The notes under the pieces: generated by a model
The model's database searches: none
The model's input: the letters and a program-made list of their open reading frames with translations, nothing else
Told to the model about the DNA's origin: nothing
Shown: positions 37,621 through 46,951 of the stretch, piece after piece
Layout: each line of letters starts with the position of its first letter
How positions within the stretch are numbered: the stretch's first letter is position 1
Program-made: the position numbers and the translations under genes
NCBI RefSeq assembly: GCF_021228295.1
Contig: NZ_JAJQPD010000002.1
Location: 496,001 to 560,000 of the forward strand
Source of the DNA: Agromyces humatus
GTDB lineage: Bacteria; Actinomycetota; Actinomycetes; Actinomycetales; Microbacteriaceae
Direction of reading: 5' to 3'
DNA: 64,000 nt

Positions 37621-38712
37621 CTAGCGGCGCCCCGCCGCGTACCCGACCTCGATGAGCTCGGTGATGAGATCGGCGTAGCTCAGCCCCGAGTTCATCCAGC
37701 AGGTCGGGAACATCGAGATCGGCGTGAAGCCGGGCATCGTGTTGATCTCGTTGACGACGAAGCCCTCGCCCGTGAGGAACACGTCGACGCGCGCGAGTCC
37801 CTGCCCGCCGATCGCCTCGAACGCGCGGCGCGCGATGCGTTGCAGCTCGAAGAGCTCGCCGTCACCGAGGTCGGCCGGGCAGATGAGCTCGACGCCCGCG
37901 GCGTCGAGGTACTTCGCGTCGAAGTCGTAGAAGTCCCGGCCGGTCACGACGACCTCGCCCGCGACGCTCACCTGAACGCCCTCGCCGGGTCGGCCCTCGA
38001 GCACGCCGCACTCGATCTCGCGACCCACGACCGCCGCCTCGATGAGCACCGTGCGGTCTTCGGCGAACGCGATGTCGAGTGCGTCGTGCAGCGCCGACCA
38101 ATCGGAGACCTTGGTCACGCCCACCGATGAGCCCGCGCGTGCCGGCTTCACGAACACCGGAAGGCCGAGGCCGTGCACCCGGCGCTTCCACAGCTCGGGG
38201 TTCTCGTCGAGGGCGGACCGCGTGAGCGTGACCCATGGCGCGACCTCGATGCCGGCGCCCTCGAGCACCGTCTTCGTGAAGTGCTTGTCCATGCCGACCG
38301 CCGAGGCCAGCACACCGTTGCCCACGTACGGCAGCCCGGCGAGCTCGAGCAGGCCCTGGATCGTCCCGTCTTCGCCGAAGCGCCCGTGCAGGATCGGGAA
38401 CACCACGTCGACGTCTCCGAGCGACCGCTCGCCAGAGCCATCGGTCACCGTCAGCTCACGCGAGGACGCGCTCTCGGGCCATCGCACCCGGGTGCCGTTG
38501 TCGACGACTTCGGGCAGGTGCGCGGGATCGAGACCGAAGCGGGCCGGGTCGTCGGACTCGAGCACAGAGGCGCCGTCGCGGGTGATCCCGACGGGGATCA
38601 CCTCGAAGCGGTCACGGTCGATCGCTCCCAGCACCCCGCCCGCCGTGGCGCAGCTGATCGAATGCTCGCTTGAACGCCCGCCGAACAGCAGAACCACCCT
38701 CAGCTTGTCCAT
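37621..38712 (-). CDS. ddl: D-alanine--D-alanine ligase
   Basis: Makes D-Ala-D-Ala for peptidoglycan. The 363 residues start MDKLRVVLLFGGRSSEHSIS, exactly the family N-terminus, after the binding site GAAAGGACCAAGG. ATP-grasp motifs include VFPILHGRFGEDGTIQGLLE, FVKPARAGSSVGVTKV and FVNEINTMPGFTPISMFP. Its first 101 bp lie inside the 3' end of gpsA in another frame, an unusually long overlap. A TMP-proximal van-type variant is not indicated. Confidence 0.96.
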   Translation of the reverse strand: MDKLRVVLLFGGRSSEHSISCATAGGVLGAIDRDRFEVIPVGITRDGASVLESDDPARFGLDPAHLPEVVDNGTRVRWPESASSRELTVTDGSGERSLGDVDVVFPILHGRFGEDGTIQGLLELAGLPYVGNGVLASAVGMDKHFTKTVLEGAGIEVAPWVTLTRSALDENPELWKRRVHGLGLPVFVKPARAGSSVGVTKVSDWSALHDALDIAFAEDRTVLIEAAVVGREIECGVLEGRPGEGVQVSVAGEVVVTGRDFYDFDAKYLDAAGVELICPADLGDGELFELQRIARRAFEAIGGQGLARVDVFLTGEGFVVNEINTMPGFTPISMFPTCWMNSGLSYADLITELIEVGYAAGRR

Positions 38713-39751
38713 CCTTGGTCCTTTCGCCCTGCGGCTCGTCGTCGGTCGTGAGGTGCGGCGCGATGTCCTTCGGGTCGAGGGTGCCCGCGAGCACCTGCCG
38801 AACCTGCTCGACGATGGGCATCTCGACGCCCTTCGCCCGCGCGAGCTCGAGGATCGGCCCGACCGACGCGAGCCCCTCGGTGGTCTGCTGCATCTGGTTC
38901 ACGACATCGTTGAGGTGATAGCCCTGACCGAGCAGCCGCCCGGCGGTGTTGTTGCGTGAGAGCGGCGACTGGCTCGTGGCGATGAGGTCGCCGAGCCCGG
39001 CGAGACCCGAGAGCGTCTCGGGGTGCGCACCGAACGCGACGGCGAAGTCGGTCATCTCGACGAGGCCCCTCGTGATGATCGACGCCTTGGTGTTCTCGCC
39101 GTAGCCCGCACCGTCGACGATGCCGATCGCCACGGCGATGAGGTTCTTCAGCACGCCGCCGAACTCGGTGCCGATGACGTCGGTGTTCACGAACGAGTGG
39201 AAGTACTTGTTGCGGGCGACGGATGCCACGGCCTGGGCGGTCTCGAGGCTCGTCGACGACACGACAGCCGCCGTCGGCTGCTCCTTCGCGATCTCGAGCG
39301 CCAGGTTCGGTCCCGAGATGACGGCGATCTGCGACTCGTCGATCTGCAGCACCTCGGCGATGACCTCGCTCATGCGCATGCCGCTCGACTTCTCGACACC
39401 CTTCATGAGCGAGATGACGATCGCGTTGGCGTTCAGGTGCGGGGCGAACATCTTGAGGTTGTCGCGCAGCGACTGGCTCGGCACCGACACGTACACCTGC
39501 TCGGCGCCGGCCAGGGCGAGGTCGAGTCGGCTCGTCGCGCGAACGCCCAACGGCAGGTTGACCCCGGGGAGGTAGTCGCTATTGCGCTTGGCCTCCTGGA
39601 TCTCACGTGCGACCTCGGGGCGACGGGCCCACATGACCACGTCGGCGCCACCGTCTGCGAGGATCTTCGCGAACGTCGTGCCCCAGCTTCCGGCACCGAG
39701 CACGGCCACGCGCTTGCCCGCGACCTTGCGGGGGTGGGTTCTACTCTTCAA
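38612..39751 (-). CDS. gpsA: Glycerol-3-phosphate dehydrogenase [NAD(P)+]
   Basis: Makes sn-glycerol 3-phosphate for phospholipids. It has the NAD motif VAVLGAGSWGTTFAKILADG, the catalytic GVLKNLIAVAIGIVDG (Lys), and ETLSGLAGLGDLIATSQSPLSRN with the substrate-binding Arg-Asn. It has 379 residues; the conserved fold ends near 335 and the last 45 or so residues are a charged tail, most of it overlapping ddl. Start is TTG 39751, with AAGGAG 10 bp upstream, and it overlaps plsC by 11 bp. Confidence 0.95.
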   Translation of the reverse strand: MKSRTHPRKVAGKRVAVLGAGSWGTTFAKILADGGADVVMWARRPEVAREIQEAKRNSDYLPGVNLPLGVRATSRLDLALAGAEQVYVSVPSQSLRDNLKMFAPHLNANAIVISLMKGVEKSSGMRMSEVIAEVLQIDESQIAVISGPNLALEIAKEQPTAAVVSSTSLETAQAVASVARNKYFHSFVNTDVIGTEFGGVLKNLIAVAIGIVDGAGYGENTKASIITRGLVEMTDFAVAFGAHPETLSGLAGLGDLIATSQSPLSRNNTAGRLLGQGYHLNDVVNQMQQTTEGLASVGPILELARAKGVEMPIVEQVRQVLAGTLDPKDIAPHLTTDDEPQGERTKDGQAEGGSAVRRAFKRAFDQLRHGGRGAGSDRP

Positions 39752-40517
39752 GTCGACCGGTCTCCTTCTGACCGTGAGCGGCCGGGTCCCAGCGCTTGGC
39801 GGGCGCCTGCTCGTGGCGGACCTCGGCGAGCAGGGCCGCGATCGCGTCCATGAGTTCGCCGGTGGCCTTCAGCAGGGTCGACTGCTCGAGCGGCTTGCCG
39901 CGGTAGGCGCTCAAGTCGAGCGGCTCGCCGATGATGACGTCGATCGTCTTGCGGGGGAACAGGCTGATCTTCTTGCCGTAGCGCGGCATGAGCGCCTGCG
40001 TGCCCCAGTGGGCGACCGGAACGATGGGGATGTCGCGTTCGAGGGCGATGCGCACCGCCCCGGTCTTGCCGCGCATCGGCCAGAGATCGGGGTCGCGGGT
40101 GAGCGATCCCTCGGGGTACACGACCACCACGCGCCCCTTCTCGACGAGCTCTTCGGCCGCGCGCAGCGCCGCGTGGCTCTTGCTGCCCGCGCGTTCGACC
40201 GGGATCTGGCCGGAGGTGCGCAGGAACCACCCGAGCACCGGGTTCTTGAAGAGCGATGCCTTCGCGAGGAACCGGGGGGCACGGCCGAGCTTCCAGGTCG
40301 CGGCGCCGATGACGACCGGGTCGATCTCGCTGTAGTGGTTCGGGGCGAGCACGAGGGCGCCGGTCTGCGGCAGGCGTTCGCGATGGTGGAACCGGTACTT
40401 GACCGCAAGGTTCAGAATCGGCAGCACCAGCGCGGCGAGCACCCAGAAGAACGATGGGCGGCGGGTCTCGGAACGTGGCCTCATGGAGGCGTTCTGAGAC
40501 TTGTCGTCGTGTGGCAC
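39741..40517 (-). CDS. plsC: 1-acyl-sn-glycerol-3-phosphate acyltransferase, PlsC family
   Basis: Acylates lysophosphatidate at the membrane. It has a membrane helix near the N-terminus (SFFWVLAALVLPILNLAV), the catalytic NHYSEIDP (HX4D variant with Asn before His), GQIPVERAGS and VVVVYPEGSLTRD. GTG 40517 gives 258 residues; the ATG at 40484 is an alternative with no better ribosome binding site. It overlaps murA by a few bases at 40525 only marginally (7-bp gap after the stop). gpsA follows, giving a short phospholipid pair inside a cell-wall operon. Confidence 0.92.
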   Translation of the reverse strand: MPHDDKSQNASMRPRSETRRPSFFWVLAALVLPILNLAVKYRFHHRERLPQTGALVLAPNHYSEIDPVVIGAATWKLGRAPRFLAKASLFKNPVLGWFLRTSGQIPVERAGSKSHAALRAAEELVEKGRVVVVYPEGSLTRDPDLWPMRGKTGAVRIALERDIPIVPVAHWGTQALMPRYGKKISLFPRKTIDVIIGEPLDLSAYRGKPLEQSTLLKATGELMDAIAALLAEVRHEQAPAKRWDPAAHGQKETGRLEE

Positions 40518-40524
40518 TCCCCTA

Positions 40525-41895
40525 TTATGCTTCGAGCTCGAAGTCTGCTCCGAGGAGCTCGAGCTTCGTGATGAAGTTCTCGTAGCCGCGCGCGATGATT
40601 CCGACGTTCGAGACCGTCGACCGGCCCTCGGCCGTGAGTGCCGCGATGAGGTGGCTGAAGCCACCGCGCAGGTCGGGCACCTCGATGTCGGCGCCCGAGA
40701 GCTTCGAGGGCCCCGAGATCACCGCGGAATGCTGGAAGTTGCGCTGCCCGAACCGGCAGGCCCCCGCCCCGAGGCATTCCTTGTGCACGTCGATCGACGC
40801 ACCCATGTCGACGAGGGCGTCGACGAAGCCGAATCGCTGCTCGTACACCGTCTCGTGCACGATCGAGACGCCGTGCGCCTTCGTGAGCGCGACCACGAGC
40901 GGCTGCTGCCAGTCGGTCATGAACCCCGGGTGCACATCGGTCTCGATGATGACGGGCTTCAGTTCGCCGCCGGGATGGAAGAATCGGATGCCGTCCTCCT
41001 CGATCTCGAAGGCACCGCCGACCTTGCGGAAGACGTTGAGGAACGTGAGCATCTCGGCCTGGCGGGCTCCGCCGACGAAGATGTCGCCGTCGGTCGCGAG
41101 CGCGGCGGCCGCCCAGCTGGCGGCCTCGTTGCGGTCGAAGAGGGCACGGTGCGTGTAGCCGTCGAGCTTGTCGACGCCCTCGATGCGGATGACCCGGTCG
41201 GTGTCGACCGTGATGATCGCGCCCATCTTCTGCAGGATGTTGATGAGATCCATGATCTCGGGCTCGATGGCCGCCCCCGAGAGCTCGGTGATGCCGTCGG
41301 CGAGCACGGCCGTGAGCAGCACCTGCTCGGTCGCGCCGACGCTCGGGTACGGGAGCGAGACCTTGGCGCCGTGCAGCCCGGTCGGCGCGGACATGCGGAT
41401 GCCGCTCGGGAGCTTCTCGACGATGGCGCCGAAGTTGCGCAGCACCTCGAGGTGGTAGTCGATCGGGCGGTCGCCGATGCGGCAACCGCCGAGGTCGGGG
41501 ATGAACGCCTCGCCGAGTCGGTGCAGCAGTGGACCGCAGAACAGGATCGGGATGCGGCTCGAACCCGCGTGCGCGTCGATGTCGGCCATGTGCGCCGTCT
41601 CGACGGCTGAAGGATCGAGGATGAGCTCCCCTTCTTCGGCACCCGCGCTGACGGTCACGCCGTGCACCTCGAGCAGGCCGCGCACGATGCGCACGTCGCT
41701 GATGTTCGGAACGTCCTTCAGCACGCTCGGGGTGTCGCCGAGGATCGCGGCGACCATCGCCTTGGTGACGAGGTTCTTCGCGCCCTTGAGCTCGATCCGC
41801 CCGCGGAGGGGTTTGCCGCCGTTGATCGTGATGCGATCGACGGACAGTCCCACGGCCGAACCGTGCTGCTTCGCGTCATCCACGAGTGTGTTCAC
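40525..41895 (-). CDS. murA: UDP-N-acetylglucosamine 1-carboxyvinyltransferase
   Basis: First committed step of peptidoglycan synthesis, transfer of enolpyruvate to UDP-GlcNAc. 456 residues from GTG 41895, set by AGGGAG 5 bp upstream and overlapping the leuD stop. Conserved parts are [18 protein letters not shown], the active-site Cys loop [15 protein letters not shown], and [17 protein letters not shown] near the end. The loop Cys is present, so the enzyme should be fosfomycin-sensitive in principle. The frame upstream of the GTG belongs to leuD shadow sequence. Confidence 0.96.
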   Translation of the reverse strand: MNTLVDDAKQHGSAVGLSVDRITINGGKPLRGRIELKGAKNLVTKAMVAAILGDTPSVLKDVPNISDVRIVRGLLEVHGVTVSAGAEEGELILDPSAVETAHMADIDAHAGSSRIPILFCGPLLHRLGEAFIPDLGGCRIGDRPIDYHLEVLRNFGAIVEKLPSGIRMSAPTGLHGAKVSLPYPSVGATEQVLLTAVLADGITELSGAAIEPEIMDLINILQKMGAIITVDTDRVIRIEGVDKLDGYTHRALFDRNEAASWAAAALATDGDIFVGGARQAEMLTFLNVFRKVGGAFEIEEDGIRFFHPGGELKPVIIETDVHPGFMTDWQQPLVVALTKAHGVSIVHETVYEQRFGFVDALVDMGASIDVHKECLGAGACRFGQRNFQHSAVISGPSKLSGADIEVPDLRGGFSHLIAALTAEGRSTVSNVGIIARGYENFITKLELLGADFELEA

Positions 41896-42512
41896 AGACT
41901 CCCTGATTCTGCCGGCTCCCTGATGGGGAGCGTCTTCGGCCGCCACGCCGCCCGATGCGTCTCGAACTCGGCGATGGCCTCTTCGTCTCGAAGGGTGAGT
42001 CCGATGTCGTCCAGACCCTCGAGAAGCCTCCACCGAGTGTAGTCGTCGATGTCGAAGGCGACCGTGAGCGTACCTGTGCTCACCGTTCGTGCAACAAGGT
42101 CGACGGTCACAGGTATTCCCGGGTCGGCCTCGACGACCTCCCAGAGCCGCTCGACGTCTTCGTACGCGACCTGCGCCGCGAGCAGGCCCTGCTTGCCCGA
42201 GTTGCCCCGGAAGATGTCGCCGAACCGCGAGCTCACGACGACGTCGAAGCCGTAGTCGCGAAGCGCCCACACGGCGTGTTCGCGGCTCGAACCGGTGCCG
42301 AAGTCGGGGCCGGCGATGAGGATCTTCGCACCCTGGTGCTCGGGGCGGTTCAAGACGAACTCCGGGTCCTTGCGCCACTCGTGGAAGAGCGCGTCGTCGA
42401 ACCCGGTCTTCGTGACCCGCTTCAGGAACACGGCGGGGATGATCTGGTCGGTGTCGACGTTCGAACGGCGTAGCGGCACGGCGCCGCCGGTGACGGTGGT
42501 GACCTTCTCCAT
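41892..42512 (-). CDS. leuD: 3-isopropylmalate dehydratase small subunit
   Basis: Swivelling domain of isopropylmalate isomerase in leucine synthesis. 206 residues starting [20 protein letters not shown], with [15 protein letters not shown] and the [20 protein letters not shown] substrate loop. ATG 42512 follows GGGGAGGGGCACTGACC. It follows leuC by 2 bp, and its stop overlaps the murA start, so leucine and cell-wall genes are coupled. Confidence 0.97.
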   Translation of the reverse strand: MEKVTTVTGGAVPLRRSNVDTDQIIPAVFLKRVTKTGFDDALFHEWRKDPEFVLNRPEHQGAKILIAGPDFGTGSSREHAVWALRDYGFDVVVSSRFGDIFRGNSGKQGLLAAQVAYEDVERLWEVVEADPGIPVTVDLVARTVSTGTLTVAFDIDDYTRWRLLEGLDDIGLTLRDEEAIAEFETHRAAWRPKTLPIREPAESGSL

Positions 42513-42514
42513 GG

Positions 42515-43999
42515 TCAGTGCCCCTCCCCTTCGGTGGTCGAGTGTGCCGCCGGGCCCGTATCGAGACCCAGGTCCCAGGGGCTCGACAGCGTGCCGCGGA
42601 TGGCCGTCGCCGCCGCCACGAGCGGTGAGACGAGGTGCGTGCGACCGCCCTTGCCCTGCCGGCCCTCGAAGTTGCGGTTGCTCGTCGAGGCGCAACGCTC
42701 GCCCGGTGCGAGCTGGTCGGGGTTCATTCCGAGGCACATCGAGCAGCCCGCGAAGCGCCACTCGGCGCCGAACTCGGTGATGACCTTGTCGAGCCCCTCG
42801 GCCTCGGCCTCGAGGCGCACGCGCGCGGAGCCGGGCACGACCATGACGCGCACGCCCTCGGCCTTCTGCTTGCCCTTGATGATGGAGGCGAACGCGCGAA
42901 GGTCTTCGATGCGGCTGTTCGTGCACGAGCCCATGAAGACCGCGTCGACCTTGATGTCCTTGAGTGGGGTGCCCGCGGCGAGGTCCATGTACTCGAGCGC
43001 GCGCTCGGCGGCGGCGCGCTCGTGCTGGTCGTCGATCGTCGCCGGGTCGGGCACGGCCTCGGAGAGCGAGACGCCCTGGCCGGGGTTGGTGCCCCAGGTC
43101 ACGAACGGCTCGAGCGTGTCGGCGTCGATCGACACCTCGGCGTCGAAGCTCGCGCCCTCATCGGTTGCGAGCGTGTTCCAGTGCTCGACCGCGGCGTCCC
43201 AGTCGTCGCCCTCGGGCGCGTGCGCGCGGCCCTTCAGGTACGCGTAGGTCGTCTCGTCGGGCGCGACCATGCCGGCGCGCGCCCCCGCCTCGATCGACAT
43301 GTTGCAGATCGTCATGCGGCCGTCCATCGAGAGGGCGCGGATGGCGCTGCCGCGGTACTCGAGCACGTATCCCTGACCGCCGCCCGTGCCGATCTTCGCG
43401 ATCACCGCGAGGATGATGTCCTTCGCCGTGACCCCCGGGCGCAGCGTGCCCTCGACGTTGATCGCCATGGTCTTGAACGGCTTGAGCGGCAGGGTCTGCG
43501 TGGCGAGCACGTGCTCGACCTCGCTCGTGCCGATGCCGAACGCCATGGCGCCGAACGCGCCGTGGGTCGAGGTGTGCGAGTCGCCGCAGACGACGGTGAT
43601 GCCCGGCTGGGTGAGCCCCAGCTGCGGGCCGACGACGTGCACGATGCCCTGCTCTTTGTCGCCGAGCGAGTGCAGGCGGATGCCGAACTCCGCGGCGTTC
43701 TTACGCAGGGTCTCGATCTGGATGCGGCTCGTGGGGTCGGCGATCGGCTGGTCGATCGCGAGCGTCGGGGTGTTGTGGTCTTCGGTCGCGATCGTGAGAT
43801 CGGGACGACGCACCGGGCGCCCGGCCATGCGCAGGCCGTCGAAGGCCTGCGGGCTCGTGACCTCGTGCACGAGGTGGAGGTCGATGTAGATCAGGTCGGG
43901 GGTGCCGTCTTCGCCCTTCTTCACGAGATGGGCGTCCCACACCTTCTCGGCCAGGGTGCGCGGCCGCGCGGTCGTAGCGCTGTCGATGGGTGCGTTCAT
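42515..43999 (-). CDS. leuC: 3-isopropylmalate dehydratase large subunit
   Basis: Aconitase-type [4Fe-4S] isomerase subunit. The 494 residues start at ATG 43999 and include [38 protein letters not shown] and [15 protein letters not shown], which hold the three cluster Cys. A short Thr/Glu-rich C-terminal tail extends it slightly past the norm. The 120 bp upstream of the start show neither a T-box nor a leader peptide with Leu codons, so I cannot say how it is regulated. Confidence 0.97.
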   Translation of the reverse strand: MNAPIDSATTARPRTLAEKVWDAHLVKKGEDGTPDLIYIDLHLVHEVTSPQAFDGLRMAGRPVRRPDLTIATEDHNTPTLAIDQPIADPTSRIQIETLRKNAAEFGIRLHSLGDKEQGIVHVVGPQLGLTQPGITVVCGDSHTSTHGAFGAMAFGIGTSEVEHVLATQTLPLKPFKTMAINVEGTLRPGVTAKDIILAVIAKIGTGGGQGYVLEYRGSAIRALSMDGRMTICNMSIEAGARAGMVAPDETTYAYLKGRAHAPEGDDWDAAVEHWNTLATDEGASFDAEVSIDADTLEPFVTWGTNPGQGVSLSEAVPDPATIDDQHERAAAERALEYMDLAAGTPLKDIKVDAVFMGSCTNSRIEDLRAFASIIKGKQKAEGVRVMVVPGSARVRLEAEAEGLDKVITEFGAEWRFAGCSMCLGMNPDQLAPGERCASTSNRNFEGRQGKGGRTHLVSPLVAAATAIRGTLSSPWDLGLDTGPAAHSTTEGEGH

Positions 44000-44119
44000 G
44001 CGTTCGTCTTCCTCAGGTTCTCGGTTCAGCCGACGACGGACTCCGCGACGGGGATGGCCTCAGAGTGAAGCCCCGCCGCGGCGACGAAGCAGAAGTCGTG
44101 GCACGCGCACCTCTTCAGG

Positions 44120-44647
44120 TTACACCGTGCCGATCGAGAGGCGGTCCACGCGCAGGCCGAGCTCGCCGAGGTACAGGGTCGATCCGTCGACCACTTCGGT
44201 TGGCGTGCCCGGCGACGACTCGACGAGCGCGCCAGAGGGTGGCTGCACTCGAACACCGTTGGTCGAGTGCAGGTCGATGACCGTCACGACGCCGTTGCGG
44301 GCGTCGATGGCGGCGTGGGTCTTGGAGACCGAGCGGGCCGGGTCGACGACCGAGATCGGCCTGGCATCGGCGTGAGCGCCGGCCGCGACCGGGTCGCGCC
44401 CGATCACGATCGGCAGGGTCAGCAGCACCTCGAATCCTCCCGGTCCGGTCAGCCGGAACGGGCCGGGCGAAGCGGATGCCGCTGGGGTCGGTGCTGGCGG
44501 GCCGGCGGGCACGGGGGTGAAGGTCGGCAGCACCCGCGCGGGCGCGCGGACCGTGCGCTCGGGCTCGGTCGATGTCGGCGGCGTCGCCGGTTCGGGCGCG
44601 TTCGGGATGAGCCCCGGAGGGGGGACGATGAAGTCCGGCGCAACCAC
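44120..44647 (-). CDS. Small FHA domain protein
   Basis: 175 residues. The first 70 are Pro/Ala/Thr-rich and probably disordered. The rest is one forkhead-associated domain that binds phosphothreonine peptides: IGRDP (first conserved Gly-Arg), RSVSKTHAAID (Ser and His) and DLHSTNGVRV (Asn). No membrane segment is seen, so it is cytoplasmic. It ends the signalling cluster, 9 bp after the transglutaminase-like gene, and uses the rare stop TAA. The Thr-rich N-terminal part could itself be phosphorylated by the kinase at 60959; that is inference. Confidence 0.88.
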   Translation of the reverse strand: MVAPDFIVPPPGLIPNAPEPATPPTSTEPERTVRAPARVLPTFTPVPAGPPAPTPAASASPGPFRLTGPGGFEVLLTLPIVIGRDPVAAGAHADARPISVVDPARSVSKTHAAIDARNGVVTVIDLHSTNGVRVQPPSGALVESSPGTPTEVVDGSTLYLGELGLRVDRLSIGTV

Positions 44648-44656
44648 GCCACCACT

Positions 44657-46951
44657 CTACCGCCGCGAACGCAGCCGGTATCGGGCGACGATCCTGCGCA
44701 CGCGACCGACCGCGGCCGAGACCGCGTGGCCCGCGGCATCCGCTTCGGTCCACCGCTTCGCGACCGCCTCATCGCTCACCGACTCACCATCGAAGACATC
44801 GCCATCGATCGTCGCCGCCAGCGCTGTCAGGCGCAGGGGCCGGCCCTCATCGGTCGCTGTGCCGACGCCCTGCTCGACGAGCTGGCGATCGAGCTCGTGC
44901 GCGGTCTGCAGGCGCGTCGCCTTCGAGGGCGGCTCGAACCCGAGCTCGGCGTACCGGTCGACGAGTTCGTCCCACGCGCCTGCGGCACCGCGATCATTCG
45001 GGCCACTGCGTCGCTTCGCGCGACGTCGCCGCTTGGCGAGGGCGACGAACAACAACGGCAGCAGCACGATCGCGGCGGGGATGCCGACGACGACGGCCGT
45101 GACCCACACCCACGCCGGGACCTGGAACGGACGATCGCGATCCTCGTCGTCGGTCTCGTCGATCTCGACCGTCGTCAGCAGTTCGTCCTCGACGTGCTCG
45201 GATCGCGGGGGCTGTCGCACCTGCGGCTGGGGCTCGGACTTCGGCTTCGGCGTCTGCTCCTGCGGCACGTCGACCTGGTCGGGGGTCGGCCGGAACGAGA
45301 TCCACCCGACGCCCTCGAACGGCACCTCGACCCACGCCGTGACGTCGGCCCCCAGCACTTCGACCTCGTCGTCACCCTCGGCGATCTCGGGCGCGAACCC
45401 CATGACCACCCGTGACGGGTAGCCGAGGTGACGTGCCATCAGGGCCATCGCCGCCGCGTACTGCTCTTCGTCGCCGACCATCTGGGTGCGCGTGAACAGC
45501 TCGATGAGGCGGTCGGCGCCGTGCCCGGCGCGCGAGGCGACCGAATCGGAGGCGAGGCCGTGGCTGAGGAATCCGTTGGTCTTCAGCGACCGCTCGATGT
45601 TGCGCAGCTGCTCGATGGGGCTCGTCGCCTCGCCCGCGTACTCCTCGGCCTTCGCCGCGACGACGTCGGGCAGGTTCTCGACGGGCGTGAGGTCGAGCGA
45701 CGCGACCGGGGTGTCGATGAGCTGCTCGGTGTCGGGCTCCCGCTGAACCCGCGCCTCGAGTCGGTACCGGGCGCCCTCGCCGATGCCGCTCGTCAGCACC
45801 GCCGTGCCGGCGGCCGCGTTGTACCGCAGGTCTCCCCCACGATCCGCGGTGGTGTCGTCGAGGAGCCGCAGCGAGGACCCGTACCCGACCGTGGGCAGCC
45901 AGACGTCACCGTACCCCTCGACCGAGATCTCGACCTCACGTGAGCTGCCGAGGGTCGCGAGGTCTGGCTCGGGCAGCGTCTCGCCGACGATCGCGTAGCC
46001 GCCGTCGGCGGCGGATGCCCCGGGGCCGGCCACGCTCCACAGCCGACCGGTGTACGAATCCATCGCGGCGAGCCGCACGGTGTCGCCCGGCTCGAGCCCG
46101 GTCGCGGTGAAGAGCGGCTCCTCGGCGAGGTCCTTCGTGTAATTGCGGAACCCGGCGAGCGGGCTCGGGAACTCGAGGGGATCGAACGGCGGCACGATCT
46201 CGTCGCGCAGCACGAAGCGCTCGGGCGCGACCGGTGCCACCGCGAATCCGGCCACGGCCCCGATCGCGACGGCCCCCGCGACGACGACTGCCGACCCGCG
46301 CAGCTTCTGCGCTCGCAGGCGCTTCGCGCCGTCGCCGCTCGCCTCGACATCGGCGCCGCGGCGCCAGGCGAGCCAGACGAGGGCGATGGTCGCGAACGCG
46401 ACCCCGCGCACGCCGGCGAGGTACGCCTCGTCGGTGCCGAGCAGGATGCCCGAGAGGTAGAGCAGTACCGGGCCGATGAGCAGCACACTCGAGCGCAGCA
46501 CCGTGCGGCGCTTCGGCAGCCAGCGGATGACGAGCATCGCGCCGACGATCGAGACGAGCCAGGCGGCGAAGTACGGCACCGCGGCGATGTAGTAGGGCGC
46601 CTCGACGGGTGTGCCGATGGTGACGATATCGGCCCAGCCGTACACCGCGCCGAGCGCGAGCCCGGTGAGCGACGCGAGGCTCGGCAGAACGCCGAACAGC
46701 GCCAGGTCGGGCATCGTGAACGGCGTGCCGAGCACGAAGTAGACGGCCAGGCCCAGCAGCACGGTCGTCAGGACTCCGAGTCGCAGCAGCGATCCGACTA
46801 CGGCTGCGGCGGTGCCGATGACGATGCCGGCCACGGCCGCGACGAGGAAGTTGAGGTCGCCGAAGCTCGTCTCGTACCCGGCGATGCCGAGCAGTGAGAG
46901 CACCGACAGCACGATGAGGTCGGTGATGACGGTGCGGGGAAGCCGGCTCAC
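44657..46951 (-). CDS. Transglutaminase-fold membrane protein with lost catalytic residues
   Basis: 764 residues from GTG 46951, which overlaps the DUF58 stop. About seven membrane helices fill residues 10-250, then an outer region, and a last helix near residue 610 (WVWVTAVVVGIPAAIVLLPL) leads to a basic cytoplasmic tail. Aligned with the copy at 27088, the transglutaminase core is recognisable, but Cys495 of that copy corresponds to Glu495 here (GDEEQYAAAMALMARHLGYP) and His543 to Thr538 (GADVTAWVEVPFEGVGW). The third position is Arg (WISFRPTPD). It therefore looks like a pseudoenzyme, perhaps a binding scaffold for the surface proteins. Confidence 0.85.
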   Translation of the reverse strand: MSRLPRTVITDLIVLSVLSLLGIAGYETSFGDLNFLVAAVAGIVIGTAAAVVGSLLRLGVLTTVLLGLAVYFVLGTPFTMPDLALFGVLPSLASLTGLALGAVYGWADIVTIGTPVEAPYYIAAVPYFAAWLVSIVGAMLVIRWLPKRRTVLRSSVLLIGPVLLYLSGILLGTDEAYLAGVRGVAFATIALVWLAWRRGADVEASGDGAKRLRAQKLRGSAVVVAGAVAIGAVAGFAVAPVAPERFVLRDEIVPPFDPLEFPSPLAGFRNYTKDLAEEPLFTATGLEPGDTVRLAAMDSYTGRLWSVAGPGASAADGGYAIVGETLPEPDLATLGSSREVEISVEGYGDVWLPTVGYGSSLRLLDDTTADRGGDLRYNAAAGTAVLTSGIGEGARYRLEARVQREPDTEQLIDTPVASLDLTPVENLPDVVAAKAEEYAGEATSPIEQLRNIERSLKTNGFLSHGLASDSVASRAGHGADRLIELFTRTQMVGDEEQYAAAMALMARHLGYPSRVVMGFAPEIAEGDDEVEVLGADVTAWVEVPFEGVGWISFRPTPDQVDVPQEQTPKPKSEPQPQVRQPPRSEHVEDELLTTVEIDETDDEDRDRPFQVPAWVWVTAVVVGIPAAIVLLPLLFVALAKRRRRAKRRSGPNDRGAAGAWDELVDRYAELGFEPPSKATRLQTAHELDRQLVEQGVGTATDEGRPLRLTALAATIDGDVFDGESVSDEAVAKRWTEADAAGHAVSAAVGRVRRIVARYRLRSRR

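Noticed and set aside
44000-44119. Leader peptide or T-box before leuC
   Set aside because: The 120-bp gap has no Leu-rich short frame, no T-box sequence and no clear hairpin with T-run.
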